From Planctomyces sp. (GTDB lineage Bacteria; Planctomycetota; Planctomycetia; Planctomycetales; Planctomycetaceae): a stretch of DNA of 32,499 nucleotides. The stretch spans positions 1 to 32,499 of the forward strand of contig JAIXUU010000293.1 of assembly GCA_027483405.1 (NCBI GenBank), given 5' to 3'. Below the pieces are notes generated by a model. It was not told the origin of the DNA, did not search any database, and worked only from the letters and a program-made list of their open reading frames with translations. Position 1 is the stretch's first letter. Each line of letters starts with the position of its first letter. The position numbers and the translations under genes were made by a program. Of the stretch, positions 1 to 8,646 are shown in pieces.

Positions 1-2
1 CC

Positions 3-461
3 TCTGTCAGCCGAGCACTCAGTCAACTGGCCCGACAAGTCTCGACATTCCCTTCGATCACCGGCTCGGGTTATCTGCCCCTGGGCACAGGTTCTTTCCT
101 GCCGACTGGCACCGGCTCCTCTTTGACTGGTGGCGGCTCGACCACGACCACACGCCGCTTTGCCACGGGTCGACTCGTCTCGGGCCCACCCGGCATCGAC
201 CGCATCCCGGCTCTCCTCACGGCTGGTGAATATGTCCTGAGTTCCGAAGTCGTGCAGCGAATCGGGCTCGGAAATCTGTCGCAACTTTCAGCCGCCGCTG
301 CCGGTTCTTCCAGAGCCATAGCTCCACCAGCCACCGTGCAGAATTCCCACCATCAATCGATTGGCGAACTGCACGTTCACATGGCCCAGAACCTGGATCT
401 TGAATCATTCACGCAGAATCTGGCCGCCGATGCCCAAAGACTCCGCCATCGCCGCGGCTAA
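3..461 (+). CDS. Phage tail tape-measure-like protein, C-terminal part (5' end lies outside the window)
   Basis: Frame 3 is open from the window start to TAA at 459-461. The translation contains GPPGIDRIPALLTAGEYVLSSEVVQRIG, resembling the 'G(T/I)D.(V/I)PA.LT.GE(F/Y)V' motif common near the C-terminus of tape measure proteins. Confidence 0.65.
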   Translation, partial: SVSRALSQLARQVSTFPSITGSGYLPLGTGSFLPTGTGSSLTGGGSTTTTRRFATGRLVSGPPGIDRIPALLTAGEYVLSSEVVQRIGLGNLSQLSAAAAGSSRAIAPPATVQNSHHQSIGELHVHMAQNLDLESFTQNLAADAQRLRHRRG

Positions 462-465
462 GATC

Positions 466-525
466 CCCCTCTGGAACCCTCGCCCGCGTCCTTGTGGGCG
501 AGGGCAGTATGAGCGTGTTCTGTCT
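466..525 (+). repeat. Repeat family A copy 1 (CCCCTCTGGAACCCTCGCCC... stem-loop)
   Basis: cccctctggaaccctcgcccgcgtccttgtgggcgagggcagtatgagcg; same core as copies at 1278, 4865, 6781, 8545 and 12149. Confidence 0.8.
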
Positions 526-534
526 TTCTCTTCC

Positions 535-568
535 TGTAGGGTGCAATGCAGCGTAAGCGGAATGCACC
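535..568 (+). repeat. Repeat family B copy 1 (TGTAGGGTGCAATGCAGCG...CGGAATGCACC)
   Basis: Imperfect inverted repeat ggtgca...tgcacc with internal cagcgtaagcgg; related copy at 4927-4960. Confidence 0.7.
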
Positions 569-711
569 AGCTCTCCCCCTATTTCCCTTCATTGCCTTCC
601 CGCCTTCTGCCGTTCGCTGCCTTCACGCCTTCGCGAGAGACCTCCGAATTCGGCTTCATCCTTCTCCCCTTTTTCCCTTCCCGCCTTCACCCCCTTCCTC
701 ATCGGTCCACC

Positions 712-1152
712 ATGCCCCTCCAATTCCACCCGGCTATCGCCCGATCGACCGCCTGGTTCTCGCTCCCCCGGCCCATCGTTTCTCTTCGTGTGCAGGACGT
801 CTGGGATGCCGAGCGCTTCAAGTCTCCACTGATTGATGGCCAGCGCACGGTCGGTCATTCTCAAGGTGGCTCGACGATTGTCATTCAGGGACAGGTCGCT
901 GCCCAGGCGGAAGAAGTTCGTTTCACGGAAGCTGAGATGCTGGCCACACTGCTTTCTTTGCGTGAGGCCCTGCATGTGGGCGAGTCTCAGTCCAAGTTCG
1001 ACCTTGTGCTCTTTTTTGATCCCGTCACCCACGAGCGTCAATACTTCCAGGAGTGCTCGACGACCCGTTTGGAATGGGATCTCTCCGAAGCCAGCCTCTA
1101 CACCTATTCCCTCACGATCCAAGCCGACGATCCCCAGATTCACACCGCCTAA
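712..1152 (+). CDS. Hypothetical protein, possible phage tail-associated protein
   Basis: In-frame ATG at 712 within ORF 361..1152; MPLQFHPAIARSTAWFSLPRPIVSLRVQDVWDAERFKSPLIDG... The upstream part of the ORF translates intergenic repeats. It lies between tape-measure-like and tail-like genes. Confidence 0.55.
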   Translation: MPLQFHPAIARSTAWFSLPRPIVSLRVQDVWDAERFKSPLIDGQRTVGHSQGGSTIVIQGQVAAQAEEVRFTEAEMLATLLSLREALHVGESQSKFDLVLFFDPVTHERQYFQECSTTRLEWDLSEASLYTYSLTIQADDPQIHTA

Positions 1153-1277
1153 GAAACCTTTGCACGAAAAACCTTCCTCACGCGAAGCCGCGAAGTTCTC
1201 CAAGAAGATCAGCAGATGCACTTCTTCCTGAGTCTGTAGGGCATGCTCGCGCATGCCAAAGAATTCGTATCTCATGT

Positions 1278-1340
1278 CCCCCTCTGGAACCCTCGCCCAC
1301 GTCTGCGTGAGTGAGCGCAGTGTGAGGGTCTTTTCCCCAT
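1278..1340 (+). repeat. Repeat family A copy 2
   Basis: ccccctctggaaccctcgcccacgtctgcgtgagtgagcgcagtgtgagggtcttttcccc. Confidence 0.8.
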
Positions 1341-1375
1341 TTTTTGTGACGAATCATCATCAAACTCTCACAGTA

Positions 1376-1419
1376 CCGGGTGGCAGGGGTCGGATGTCTT
1401 CATCCGCCCCCTGGTCAAC
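1376..1419 (+). repeat. Repeat family D-like hairpin
   Basis: accgggtggcaggggtcggatgtcttcatccgccccctggtcaa; cggatg / catccg inner stem with CAGGGG / CCCCTG outer arms. Confidence 0.5.
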
Positions 1420-1683
1420 AAAGTTCGCAGGCACGATGGCACCGGTAAAGTTCCTTCCCATGATGATTGCCATGAACATCAACGCCCCATGACCTGTGGG
1501 CAAACGAAGACGTTTGACCCCAGCCACGCTTCTTAATCACCACGCCCACCACCAGCTCCTCACCTTCTTCCCCTTCCTGCCTTCCCGCCTTCTTCCCTTC
1601 GCTGCCTTTGCCTTTTCGCGCGAAACACCCGACTCCCAACCATCCACCAACAACCCACAACTCCCCCTACCCCGGCTCACTTC

Positions 1684-3489
1684 ATGCGCAACATCTTTCT
1701 CCATGCCGGCAGCCCCTCAGCAGCACCTCTCCTCATCGACCATCGCCTCGTCTCCAACTGCTGGTTCGAATGGCTCCGGCAAGGGGGCTGCGGCCCGGGC
1801 GAACTCGAATGCAATCTCCCCCTCGACAGCCCACTCTTCGCACCCGGCGATTTCGTCTCGATCGAAGATCATCTCGGCAACCGCTGGTACCTCGGACGCA
1901 TTGAAGAACATTTCACCCGCTGGCCCAACCGCGCCATCATTCGCCTGGAAGGCCTCGCGGTCGAACTGGGCGAAGTCTTCCCCGGCGGCTTTGCGAACAA
2001 CGAGACCGATGCTCCCGATCCTTATCGACTTGGGCTCACTGAAGGGGGTTTCTCCTTCGATCCCGATTATGGCAACGAATCCTTCGCCTTCGCTTCACGG
2101 CCGGAAGACGTCGTCCGCAAACTGCTCGAACTCGAAGAGATTGCCAGCACCCAAATCGCTTTCCCGCCCGAAGAAATCACCAACACCACTACTCCCGTCC
2201 CTTTGGAAAGCTTCAAGTTCCATGGGGAAGAGTCGCTTCGTTCGATCTTTAAAGATCTCGCTCTGAGGGCTGGCAATGCTCCCTGGGGTGTCGATGAAAT
2301 GGGCCGCTTCTTTTTCCGTGCCGGTCAGGAATTCTCGACACAGTCCATTCCTCGAACTTCGGTCATCCAGCTCGAACACTCCCGCAGTCTCGACCAGATC
2401 TTCAATCGCGTCCTGCTGACCGGGGCCTACCTTTATCTTCCCAATGGCCAGCCCTATCGCTGGCGTGGCAACTATACCGAACCGACCAGTCGAGCCTTGT
2501 ATGGCGAACGCCGCATTCGCTTGTGGGTTCCGTGGATTCGTACGGCTCAGGATGCCCGTGGCTTCCTCAAGGAATTCTTTTCGCAATATGCCTTTCCCAC
2601 AGGCCGCCTGCAGGTGGAGTCGGTCGCTTCGAGCCCATGGCTTCCCCCCTGGAAAACTCGCTATCAGATGGAAGGCTTTTCGGGATCCACCGGAGCCACC
2701 TGGCAGGCCGACAAGCTCCGCATCGAGTTCAATGAAACACCCGTCTACCGGCTCGAACTCGGCCCTGTTGATCCACGCACTCTCTGGCCAGAACCCGATC
2801 ACGATGAACGCTGGCCACTGGCACCCACCAGCGCACTCCCCTCGGGCTTTGGTGGCGAAGACATCCCCCTCCCCTGGCCTCCCGGCGGCGGTGGTGGCGG
2901 CAGTTCTTCCTCCAGCACCGACTCTCTCACTTCTGACGAACTCTCTTCCTCGCTCGCACTCTCTTCAAGTGAGGCCTCTTCCATCCTCGATAACTCTTCG
3001 AACTCCAGTTCATGGCTCACCAGCGACTCATCCGGCGATTCAACTTTCACCAGCAGCGATGCCAGTCACTCCTCATCGGCCACATCCAGCAGCACAGAAA
3101 ACTCCTCCAGCTGGCACTCCTCTTCGCTCTGGTCTTCTTCTGAGTCTCTCGAAAATTCATCATCGAACAGCGATTCGCTCTCCAGTACTTCGCTCGCCAG
3201 CGATCTCACTTCAAACCAAACCTCCAGCGAAGAAACACCCTCTAGCACAGAATCAGCAGCCACCCCCACCTCATTCGCACTTCCGACGGACGAACCAACC
3301 TCCACCCTCTCACCTCCCACCGATTCACCCACATCCTTCGAACCCCCTCACTCATTCGATTCGACAGAGACCGCTCCCCTCACGATCAGCAGTGAAGAGT
3401 CCGAATCTCCCTTCACTGAATCCTCCGCATCCACCACCAGCGAATCGTTAGAACTCCCCGTCAGTGTCCCTTCCGAAGATCTTCCTTAA
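1684..3489 (+). CDS. Putative phage tail/baseplate-hub-like protein with long Ser/Thr-rich C-terminal region
   Basis: 601-aa ORF. The N-terminal ~400 aa look globular (FVSIEDHLGNRWYLGRIEEHFTRWPNRAIIRLEGLAVELG). A poly-Gly linker is followed by ~200 aa dominated by Ser. Functional call rests on position after the tape measure gene. Confidence 0.55.
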   Translation: MRNIFLHAGSPSAAPLLIDHRLVSNCWFEWLRQGGCGPGELECNLPLDSPLFAPGDFVSIEDHLGNRWYLGRIEEHFTRWPNRAIIRLEGLAVELGEVFPGGFANNETDAPDPYRLGLTEGGFSFDPDYGNESFAFASRPEDVVRKLLELEEIASTQIAFPPEEITNTTTPVPLESFKFHGEESLRSIFKDLALRAGNAPWGVDEMGRFFFRAGQEFSTQSIPRTSVIQLEHSRSLDQIFNRVLLTGAYLYLPNGQPYRWRGNYTEPTSRALYGERRIRLWVPWIRTAQDARGFLKEFFSQYAFPTGRLQVESVASSPWLPPWKTRYQMEGFSGSTGATWQADKLRIEFNETPVYRLELGPVDPRTLWPEPDHDERWPLAPTSALPSGFGGEDIPLPWPPGGGGGGSSSSSTDSLTSDELSSSLALSSSEASSILDNSSNSSSWLTSDSSGDSTFTSSDASHSSSATSSSTENSSSWHSSSLWSSSESLENSSSNSDSLSSTSLASDLTSNQTSSEETPSSTESAATPTSFALPTDEPTSTLSPPTDSPTSFEPPHSFDSTETAPLTISSEESESPFTESSASTTSESLELPVSVPSEDLP

Positions 3490-3512
3490 GCCACTCAGCA
3501 ACCTCTCTCGGA

Positions 3513-4496
3513 ATGTTCTTTTTCCACCTCGAAAGCGCCACGGACATGTTCTATCGTTCGACCACCGATCAGCAATGGTCGCCGCTCGATCTCGAAAACC
3601 TCTACGCCGGCCCGCAAGGTTCCGCCTGCTGGCTCTTAGGTGGTGGCCCTTCACTCACCACTCTTCCACTCGAAAAAATTCGCTCGTCGCTGGCTCCCAT
3701 CATGGCCATCAACCTCGCAGGTCACGGCCACATCATCCCCGACTTCTGGACAGCCTACGACCCCACCACACGCTTCCTCCCGGCCAGCTACCGCACTCCC
3801 CGCACTCTCAAATTCATTCACAAAAGACGGGCGATGGATCTCCTCCCCGGCGACACCTTCAAACTCTGCGAATGCCCCGGCGTGGTCTTCTTCGAACACG
3901 AAAAACGCAACTTCTCCCACTCGTTCTCGCCAGCCGCTACTCGCATTCTCGACTGGAATGATTCCTTCATTCAGGCCCTCGACCTGCTCCTGCATCTCGG
4001 CTTTCGCACCATCTACCTCGCAGGCTGCGAACTCTACATCGCTCCCTCGACGGAACTCCAGCAACAGGCTCAGCAGCAGGGCCTCAATTACCAGCCCGGC
4101 CAATCGCTAAGGCTCTTCCTCGAAGCCTGCCGCAGCCAGAACATCGCCCCGGAACTCACGGAAACCGCCATCACCGGCCCTCAATATCACTTTGATGAAG
4201 CCAAGCCCCTGGCAGCGACCCTTCGCACCGACGACCACTACCAGCGCACCGTCCAGCTTCTCAGACTCTCACGCCAGGCACTGACACAAACGGGCCTGAA
4301 GCTCATCTCCGTCACACCCCTCAGTCGCCTCAACGATTACTTCCCTTTTCAAGATGTCGAAAACGTCCTAGAAAATCTCGCCCACATCCAGGGCCCACCA
4401 GCACATCAGCAGACCCGCGGCCTCTACACCGGCCAACCCATCATGGCCCCACAACTCACCTGTCCCATGCGCGACCTCAAAGCCCCCATCGCGTAA
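3513..4496 (+). CDS. DUF115 / MptE-like (MAF_flag10-type) family protein
   Basis: CWLLGGGPSLTTLPLEKI...APIMAINLAGHGHIIPDFWTAYDPTTRF...LDLLLHLGFRTIYLAGCELYI resembles the family pattern GGGPSL / N / YL.G.D. Confidence 0.6.
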   Translation: MFFFHLESATDMFYRSTTDQQWSPLDLENLYAGPQGSACWLLGGGPSLTTLPLEKIRSSLAPIMAINLAGHGHIIPDFWTAYDPTTRFLPASYRTPRTLKFIHKRRAMDLLPGDTFKLCECPGVVFFEHEKRNFSHSFSPAATRILDWNDSFIQALDLLLHLGFRTIYLAGCELYIAPSTELQQQAQQQGLNYQPGQSLRLFLEACRSQNIAPELTETAITGPQYHFDEAKPLAATLRTDDHYQRTVQLLRLSRQALTQTGLKLISVTPLSRLNDYFPFQDVENVLENLAHIQGPPAHQQTRGLYTGQPIMAPQLTCPMRDLKAPIA

Positions 4497-4518
4497 GGAG
4501 TCACCAGCATATTCTTCG

Positions 4519-4551
4519 TGCCATGCTTGCGGCCCCGAGCAAGCATGCTCT
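4519..4551 (+). repeat. Repeat family C copy 1 (GTGCCATGCTTGC...GCAAGCATG hairpin)
   Basis: catgcttgc (4522-4530) / gcaagcatg (4539-4547), 8-nt spacer. Confidence 0.8.
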
Positions 4552-4578
4552 GCACCTGCTGATGGGTGACGAGACATA

Positions 4579-4672
4579 GGGTGTTGGGTGTTTGGAATTT
4601 GGTATTCGGTATTCGGTGTTTGGTGTTTGGTTTTGGGAAGTTGGTAGTTGGGTGTTGGGTATTGGGTGGCAC
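4579..4672 (+). repeat. Degenerate short (6-8 nt) tandem repeat tract, G/T-rich strand
   Basis: ggtgttgggtgtttggaatttggtattcggtattcggtgtttggtgtttggttttgggaagttggtagttgggtgttgggtattgggtgg. Confidence 0.8.
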
Positions 4673-4751
4673 GTCCCTGAAGCCCCAAAAAAATCAAAAC
4701 AGTGCGCAAGGGCGTGGTCTTTACGCTCTCAAACTCTCTTTTGATGTCCAG

Positions 4752-4790
4752 CCGGGTGGCCCGGCCAACTCGTGGCCGGGTTGTCGTGCG
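4752..4790 (+). repeat. Repeat family D-like hairpin (GGGTGGCCCGGCCA...TGGCCGGG)
   Basis: ccgggtggcccggccaactcgtggccgggttgtcgtgcg; shares the CCGGGTGGCCC head with 16420ff. Confidence 0.55.
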
Positions 4791-4864
4791 AAAGCAAGAC
4801 AACAAGAAGCCGCGCCATGCGTTCAACCTGCCACGCACCATTCATTCTACGACCCGTCCAACTG

Positions 4865-4920
4865 CCCCTCTGGAACCCTCGCCCGGTCTTCCAGGAGAGG
4901 ACAGGGTGAGGGTCTTCTGC
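4865..4920 (+). repeat. Repeat family A copy 3
   Basis: cccctctggaaccctcgcccggtcttccaggagaggacagggtgagggtcttctgc. Confidence 0.8.
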
Positions 4921-4926
4921 CTTTGT

Positions 4927-4960
4927 TGTAGGATGCCATGCAGCGCCAGCGGAATGCTCC
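4927..4960 (+). repeat. Repeat family B copy 2
   Basis: tgtaggatgccatgcagcgccagcggaatgctcc, aligned with 535-568. Confidence 0.7.
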
Positions 4961-5058
4961 ACCTTCCTGCCTTCTTCCCTACCCTAGAGCCTCTTGTCTT
5001 GCCCCCCTCCCTGCTTTATCCCCCCTTCCAACCTTCTCCCCTTCTCCGGCCCCCGTTC

Positions 5059-5766
5059 ATGCCCAACTCCGTCGCCCGCCAGGTGACTGTCGTTATCCCG
5101 GTCTATGGCAGCCTCGATCATCTCCAGAAATGCCTCGCTTCACTCCTCGCCTGGCATCATGTTCCCATCCTCCTCATCGATGACGGAAACCCACCCGGCA
5201 CACTCCAGCACTTCGCTTCTCAACCTGGCCTCAAAATCATCCGCCAGCCCCATCGAGGAGTCACCCACGCCTGGAACAGCGGCATCGCCGCCGTCCGCAC
5301 ACCCTGCGTCATCCTGCTCAACAGCGATGTCATCACCAGCGGCCCCTGGATCAAACAACTCATCGAACCTCTGCGGGCAACAGAATCATCACTCTCCACC
5401 CTGATTCAACTCACCGGTGCTGCCTGGCAATCGCCCACTGCCTCAGCCAGTGTCGGCATGCCGGCCCAAAGCCTGCTCGCCGGCTGGTGCCTCGCCTTCC
5501 GCAAGTCACTCTGGCACCACTTAAGACACTTCGACGAACGCTTCCGCCACTGGTATTCCGATACCGATTTCCAACAACGCCTGCTGGTCACATCCTCCGC
5601 ACATCACACTTCCACAAGTCCTATCCGCTGCATCGACACACTCCCATTGAGTCACGCACTCCACGCCTCGACCCAACATCTCCCCGCTCGCTCACAACTC
5701 TACGCTCTCGATCGAACCGCTTACTTCCAGAAGTGGCAGCCTGAAGGCCATCGACCATGCACCTGA
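5059..5766 (+). CDS. Family 2 (GT-A fold) glycosyltransferase
   Basis: VTVVIPVYGSLDHLQKCLASLL...ILLIDDGNPPGTLQ...HRGVTHAWNSGIAAVRTPCVILLNSDVITSGPWIKQL is a clear GT2 N-terminal pattern. ATG at 5059 is in frame; the upstream part of ORF 4702..5766 translates repeats. Confidence 0.85.
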   Translation: MPNSVARQVTVVIPVYGSLDHLQKCLASLLAWHHVPILLIDDGNPPGTLQHFASQPGLKIIRQPHRGVTHAWNSGIAAVRTPCVILLNSDVITSGPWIKQLIEPLRATESSLSTLIQLTGAAWQSPTASASVGMPAQSLLAGWCLAFRKSLWHHLRHFDERFRHWYSDTDFQQRLLVTSSAHHTSTSPIRCIDTLPLSHALHASTQHLPARSQLYALDRTAYFQKWQPEGHRPCT

Positions 5767-6782
5767 TTCAAGTCATCAACGTCGGCCAGATTGTGGGTGG
5801 CACAGCCGCCTGTGCCTGGTCTGTCACGCGGGCACTTCCCGATGTTCAGCACAGCCTCTTTTCACTCAGTCCCATCTCACGCGAAACTCAGGCAGCCTTT
5901 GCTCCCGTTCCCATCCAATCACTCGCCGGTAGCAATCTCTCCCAGTTTCAAGCGGCACTGTGCGAACATGTCCAGCAAATTCGAGACGCGGGCGAACAGC
6001 CCCAACTCCTCCTGCACAACACTCATGCCCGCTGGCAACTCGCGCGCTGGCCTTGCCCCACGCTGATTTACGCGCATTCAAACACTTCACTGGTCAAGGC
6101 CCATCAACTCATCGTCTGTTCCCACTGGCTCAAACAACAGGCCCGGCTCGCAGGAACAGTCCTCTGGCAAGGTGTGCCCGATCCCCACGACATTCCACCA
6201 CCAATCGGCTCATCCATCACCCCGCCAGCCGGTGCATTCCGCGTCGGTCGCCTCTGCACTCCCACAGTGAAAAAATTTCCCGCAGAACTCATCCCGCTCT
6301 ATGCCCACTGGGCGAAACAGTTCCCGCAGATCTGGTGGGAATTCGTAGGCTGCCCCACGCTTCGCCAGCCCGCCTTGACCGAAGCCTGCATGGGACGCAT
6401 TACCTTCCATCCCGCCGGTTGGTCAGCCCGACACTGGCTTTGCCAATGGGATGCCTGGCTCTATACCCAGCCCGCGATCCACGAGAGCTTCGGCCGCGTT
6501 CTGGCGGAAGCCATGCTCGCCGGCACATTTCCCATCTGCGATGCCCAGGGCGGCTTCTGTGAACAGTTTCCGATGACCAGCGAATTCCCGGTGGAAGCAG
6601 GTACAAAGCGCCAGCGCGGCCAATGCCATTCCCCCGCCGACTTCTCCGCCGATCTCCACTGGATGATCACCCAGCCCGCCCCCTGCCAATCCCTTCGCCA
6701 GACTCTGCAAAGCCACGCAGGAAAGCATTTCTCCCTCCCCGCCTTCGCCATCCGCCTCAAACAACTCCTGCCCCTTGCTTGA
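5757..6782 (+). CDS. Glycosyltransferase, group 1/GT4-like
   Basis: Starts inside the end of the preceding GT2 gene. C-terminal pattern YTQPAIHESFGRVLAEAMLAGTFPICDAQGGFCEQF matches the GT-B motif 'ESFGRV.AEAMA.G.P'. Confidence 0.7.
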   Translation: MHLIQVINVGQIVGGTAACAWSVTRALPDVQHSLFSLSPISRETQAAFAPVPIQSLAGSNLSQFQAALCEHVQQIRDAGEQPQLLLHNTHARWQLARWPCPTLIYAHSNTSLVKAHQLIVCSHWLKQQARLAGTVLWQGVPDPHDIPPPIGSSITPPAGAFRVGRLCTPTVKKFPAELIPLYAHWAKQFPQIWWEFVGCPTLRQPALTEACMGRITFHPAGWSARHWLCQWDAWLYTQPAIHESFGRVLAEAMLAGTFPICDAQGGFCEQFPMTSEFPVEAGTKRQRGQCHSPADFSADLHWMITQPAPCQSLRQTLQSHAGKHFSLPAFAIRLKQLLPLA

Positions 6783-6826
6783 ACCCTCGCCCGGTCTGTC
6801 GGGAATAGGCCGGGTGAGGGCGACTT
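6781..6826 (+). repeat. Repeat family A copy 4, overlapping the stop codon of the upstream GT gene
   Basis: gaaccctcgcccggtctgtcgggaataggccgggtgagggcg begins within TGA at 6780-6782. Confidence 0.75.
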
Positions 6827-6837
6827 TCTGCATCGTC

Positions 6838-6870
6838 GTGCCATGCTCACGGCTCGGAGTGAGCATGCCG
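6838..6870 (+). repeat. Repeat family C copy 2
   Basis: gtgccatgctcacggctcggagtgagcatgcc; catgctcac (6842-6850) / gtgagcatg (6859-6867). Sequence varies but pairing is kept. Confidence 0.8.
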
Positions 6871-6904
6871 GTTTGCGTGGATAACACTTCCTGAAGAAGC
6901 AAGA

Positions 6905-6937
6905 AAACATGCTTGCTCCGGGCCGCAAGCATGCCAC
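6905..6937 (-). repeat. Repeat family C copy 3, inverted relative to copy 2
   Basis: catgcttgc (6908-6916) / gcaagcatg (6925-6933). The reverse complement reads tggcatgcttgcggcccggagcaagcatg, matching copy 1 orientation. Confidence 0.8.
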
Positions 6938-6954
6938 GATCTTCAGAGCCGTTT

Positions 6955-6994
6955 TCCCACTCCCAACCAACAACCATCAACTCCCAACCCACCC
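6955..6994 (-). repeat. Degenerate short tandem repeat tract, same family on the opposite strand
   Basis: tcccactcccaaccaacaaccatcaactcccaacccaccc is complementary in style to 4579-4672. Similar tracts at 1628-1672 (-) and 12116-12137 (+). Confidence 0.65.
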
Positions 6995-8425
6995 TCACGC
7001 CACCCGGTTAAACCCATTCAAAGCCGCCACGCGATACGCCTCGGCCATTGTCGGATAGTTAAACGTCGTGTTGATAAAGTAGAGCAGCGTGTTGTTTGGC
7101 GCCGGCTGGGCCATGATCGCCTGACCAATGTGAATGATCTCACTCGCATTGGCACCAAAGCAGTGGATCCCCAGAATCTCCAGCGTTTCCCGATGGAACA
7201 GGATCTTGAGCATCCCGGTCGTCTGCCCCGTAATCTGTGCACGAGCCAGACTCTTGAACTGCGAATGTCCCACTTCATAGGGGACTTTCGCCTCGGTCAA
7301 TTCGCGTTCGGTCTTTCCAATCGAGCTGATCTCGGGGCTCGTATAAATCCCGGTGGGAATCTCGCCAATCCCCACCAGTTGATCCTCTCCTAAAAGATGC
7401 GAAGCCGCATGCCGGCCTTGCGAATACGCCGCACTCGCCAGAGCCGGGAAGCCAATCACATCTCCCACTGCGTAAATCGTGGGGACAGCCGTCTGATAAT
7501 GCTCGTTGACCTTCAGATTCCCGCGCTGATCGGGCGTGATCCCCACAGCTTCCAGGTTCATATCATCTGTGTTGCCCGTTCGCCCTGCTGCATACAGCAG
7601 AATATCAGTCTTAAGCTGCTTGCCCGATTTTAAGTGGACAATCACGCAATCTTCGCGAGGTTCCACAAAGTCGAGTGTTTCATGATGGCGAATCAGCATG
7701 CCGCGATCGCGGAAGTGATAGCTGAGCGCATCGACAATCTCCTCGTCGAGAAACTCCAAGAGCTTGTCGCGTGTATTGACGAGGTTCACCTTGCAATCCA
7801 GGTTCCGGAACATACTGGCGTATTCACAGCCAATCACCCCCGCACCATAGACTGTGGCCGAACGCACATCGTAAGCGAGATCGAGAATCGTATCGCTGTC
7901 AAAGACTCGTGGATGATTGAAATCGACTTCCGCCGGTCGATAAGGTCGCGAACCCGTCGCCACCACAATGTGTTCCGCGGTCACCAGCTTATGACCTTCA
8001 TCATGTTCCGTAATCAGTACCGTATGCTGATCGATGAACTTGGCTGTCCCCTGGAGCACAGGCACGTCGTTCCGCTCATAAAAGGTGCCACGCATCTGCA
8101 CCTGGCGCTCAATCACCGCCCGGGCTGTCCGGCGGAGCTTCTGAAAACTCAAATGAGCCGACAGACCATGTTCCGCAAACAGCTTGTTCGAGTTGACTTC
8201 CATCATCTGGAAGATCGCATAGCGCAAAGCCTTCGAAGGGATGGTGCCGCGATGAGTGCAGTTGCCACCAATCTGATGGTACTTCTCGACCATCCCCACC
8301 CGTTTGCCATGCTTGGCGGCTTGCATGGCCGCCCCTTCGCCACCCGGCCCGGAGCCAATCACCAGGACATCAAAGTCGAATGTCTCAGGCTTTGCTGGTG
8401 CAGTCGTCGCAGGCAAACCAGTCAT
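6995..8425 (-). CDS. sthA: Soluble (Si-specific) NAD(P)+ transhydrogenase
   Basis: [57 protein letters not shown]-linked reductase with the SthA-type [15 protein letters not shown] motif lacking the second redox Cys. Confidence 0.93.
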   Translation of the reverse strand: MTGLPATTAPAKPETFDFDVLVIGSGPGGEGAAMQAAKHGKRVGMVEKYHQIGGNCTHRGTIPSKALRYAIFQMMEVNSNKLFAEHGLSAHLSFQKLRRTARAVIERQVQMRGTFYERNDVPVLQGTAKFIDQHTVLITEHDEGHKLVTAEHIVVATGSRPYRPAEVDFNHPRVFDSDTILDLAYDVRSATVYGAGVIGCEYASMFRNLDCKVNLVNTRDKLLEFLDEEIVDALSYHFRDRGMLIRHHETLDFVEPREDCVIVHLKSGKQLKTDILLYAAGRTGNTDDMNLEAVGITPDQRGNLKVNEHYQTAVPTIYAVGDVIGFPALASAAYSQGRHAASHLLGEDQLVGIGEIPTGIYTSPEISSIGKTERELTEAKVPYEVGHSQFKSLARAQITGQTTGMLKILFHRETLEILGIHCFGANASEIIHIGQAIMAQPAPNNTLLYFINTTFNYPTMAEAYRVAALNGFNRVA

Positions 8426-8544
8426 CTTGCACTATTCCTTAGATCATCAAATCTGATCAATCCCTCAACCTCCCTGAGCGCCCCGTCAAAATATCAGTCC
8501 CGCACAAGATCGGCTAGTGCGTCTCCTCGCGGAAGAACTCTTTC

Positions 8545-8605
8545 GGGAACCCTCGCCCGCGTCTTCGAGGGAGTGTGCCGGTTGAAGGGCTTTTCTCTAT
8601 CTCTT
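8545..8605 (+). repeat. Repeat family A copy 5 (diverged)
   Basis: gggaaccctcgcccgcgtcttcgagggagtgtgccggttgaagggcttttctc. Confidence 0.65.
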
Positions 8606-8646
8606 TGTGCCGAACATCTCATAGCCACGGCAGAACAATGCCGGCA

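Noticed and set aside
589-1275. 228-aa - strand ORF
   Set aside because: Antisense to 712..1152 and extends into repeat tracts; no recognisable motif.
1253-1492. 79-aa + strand ORF between tail-like genes
   Set aside because: Largely translates family A and D-like repeats; no independent coding support.
2444-3451. 335-aa + strand ORF overlapping the Ser-rich gene
   Set aside because: Its Pro/Ser/His-rich translation is the off-frame shadow of the 1684..3489 coding frame, which has the better globular N-terminus.
4579-4672. Possible CRISPR-like array
   Set aside because: Units are 6-8 nt and degenerate, without spacer structure or cas genes; no CRISPR array was seen in the window.
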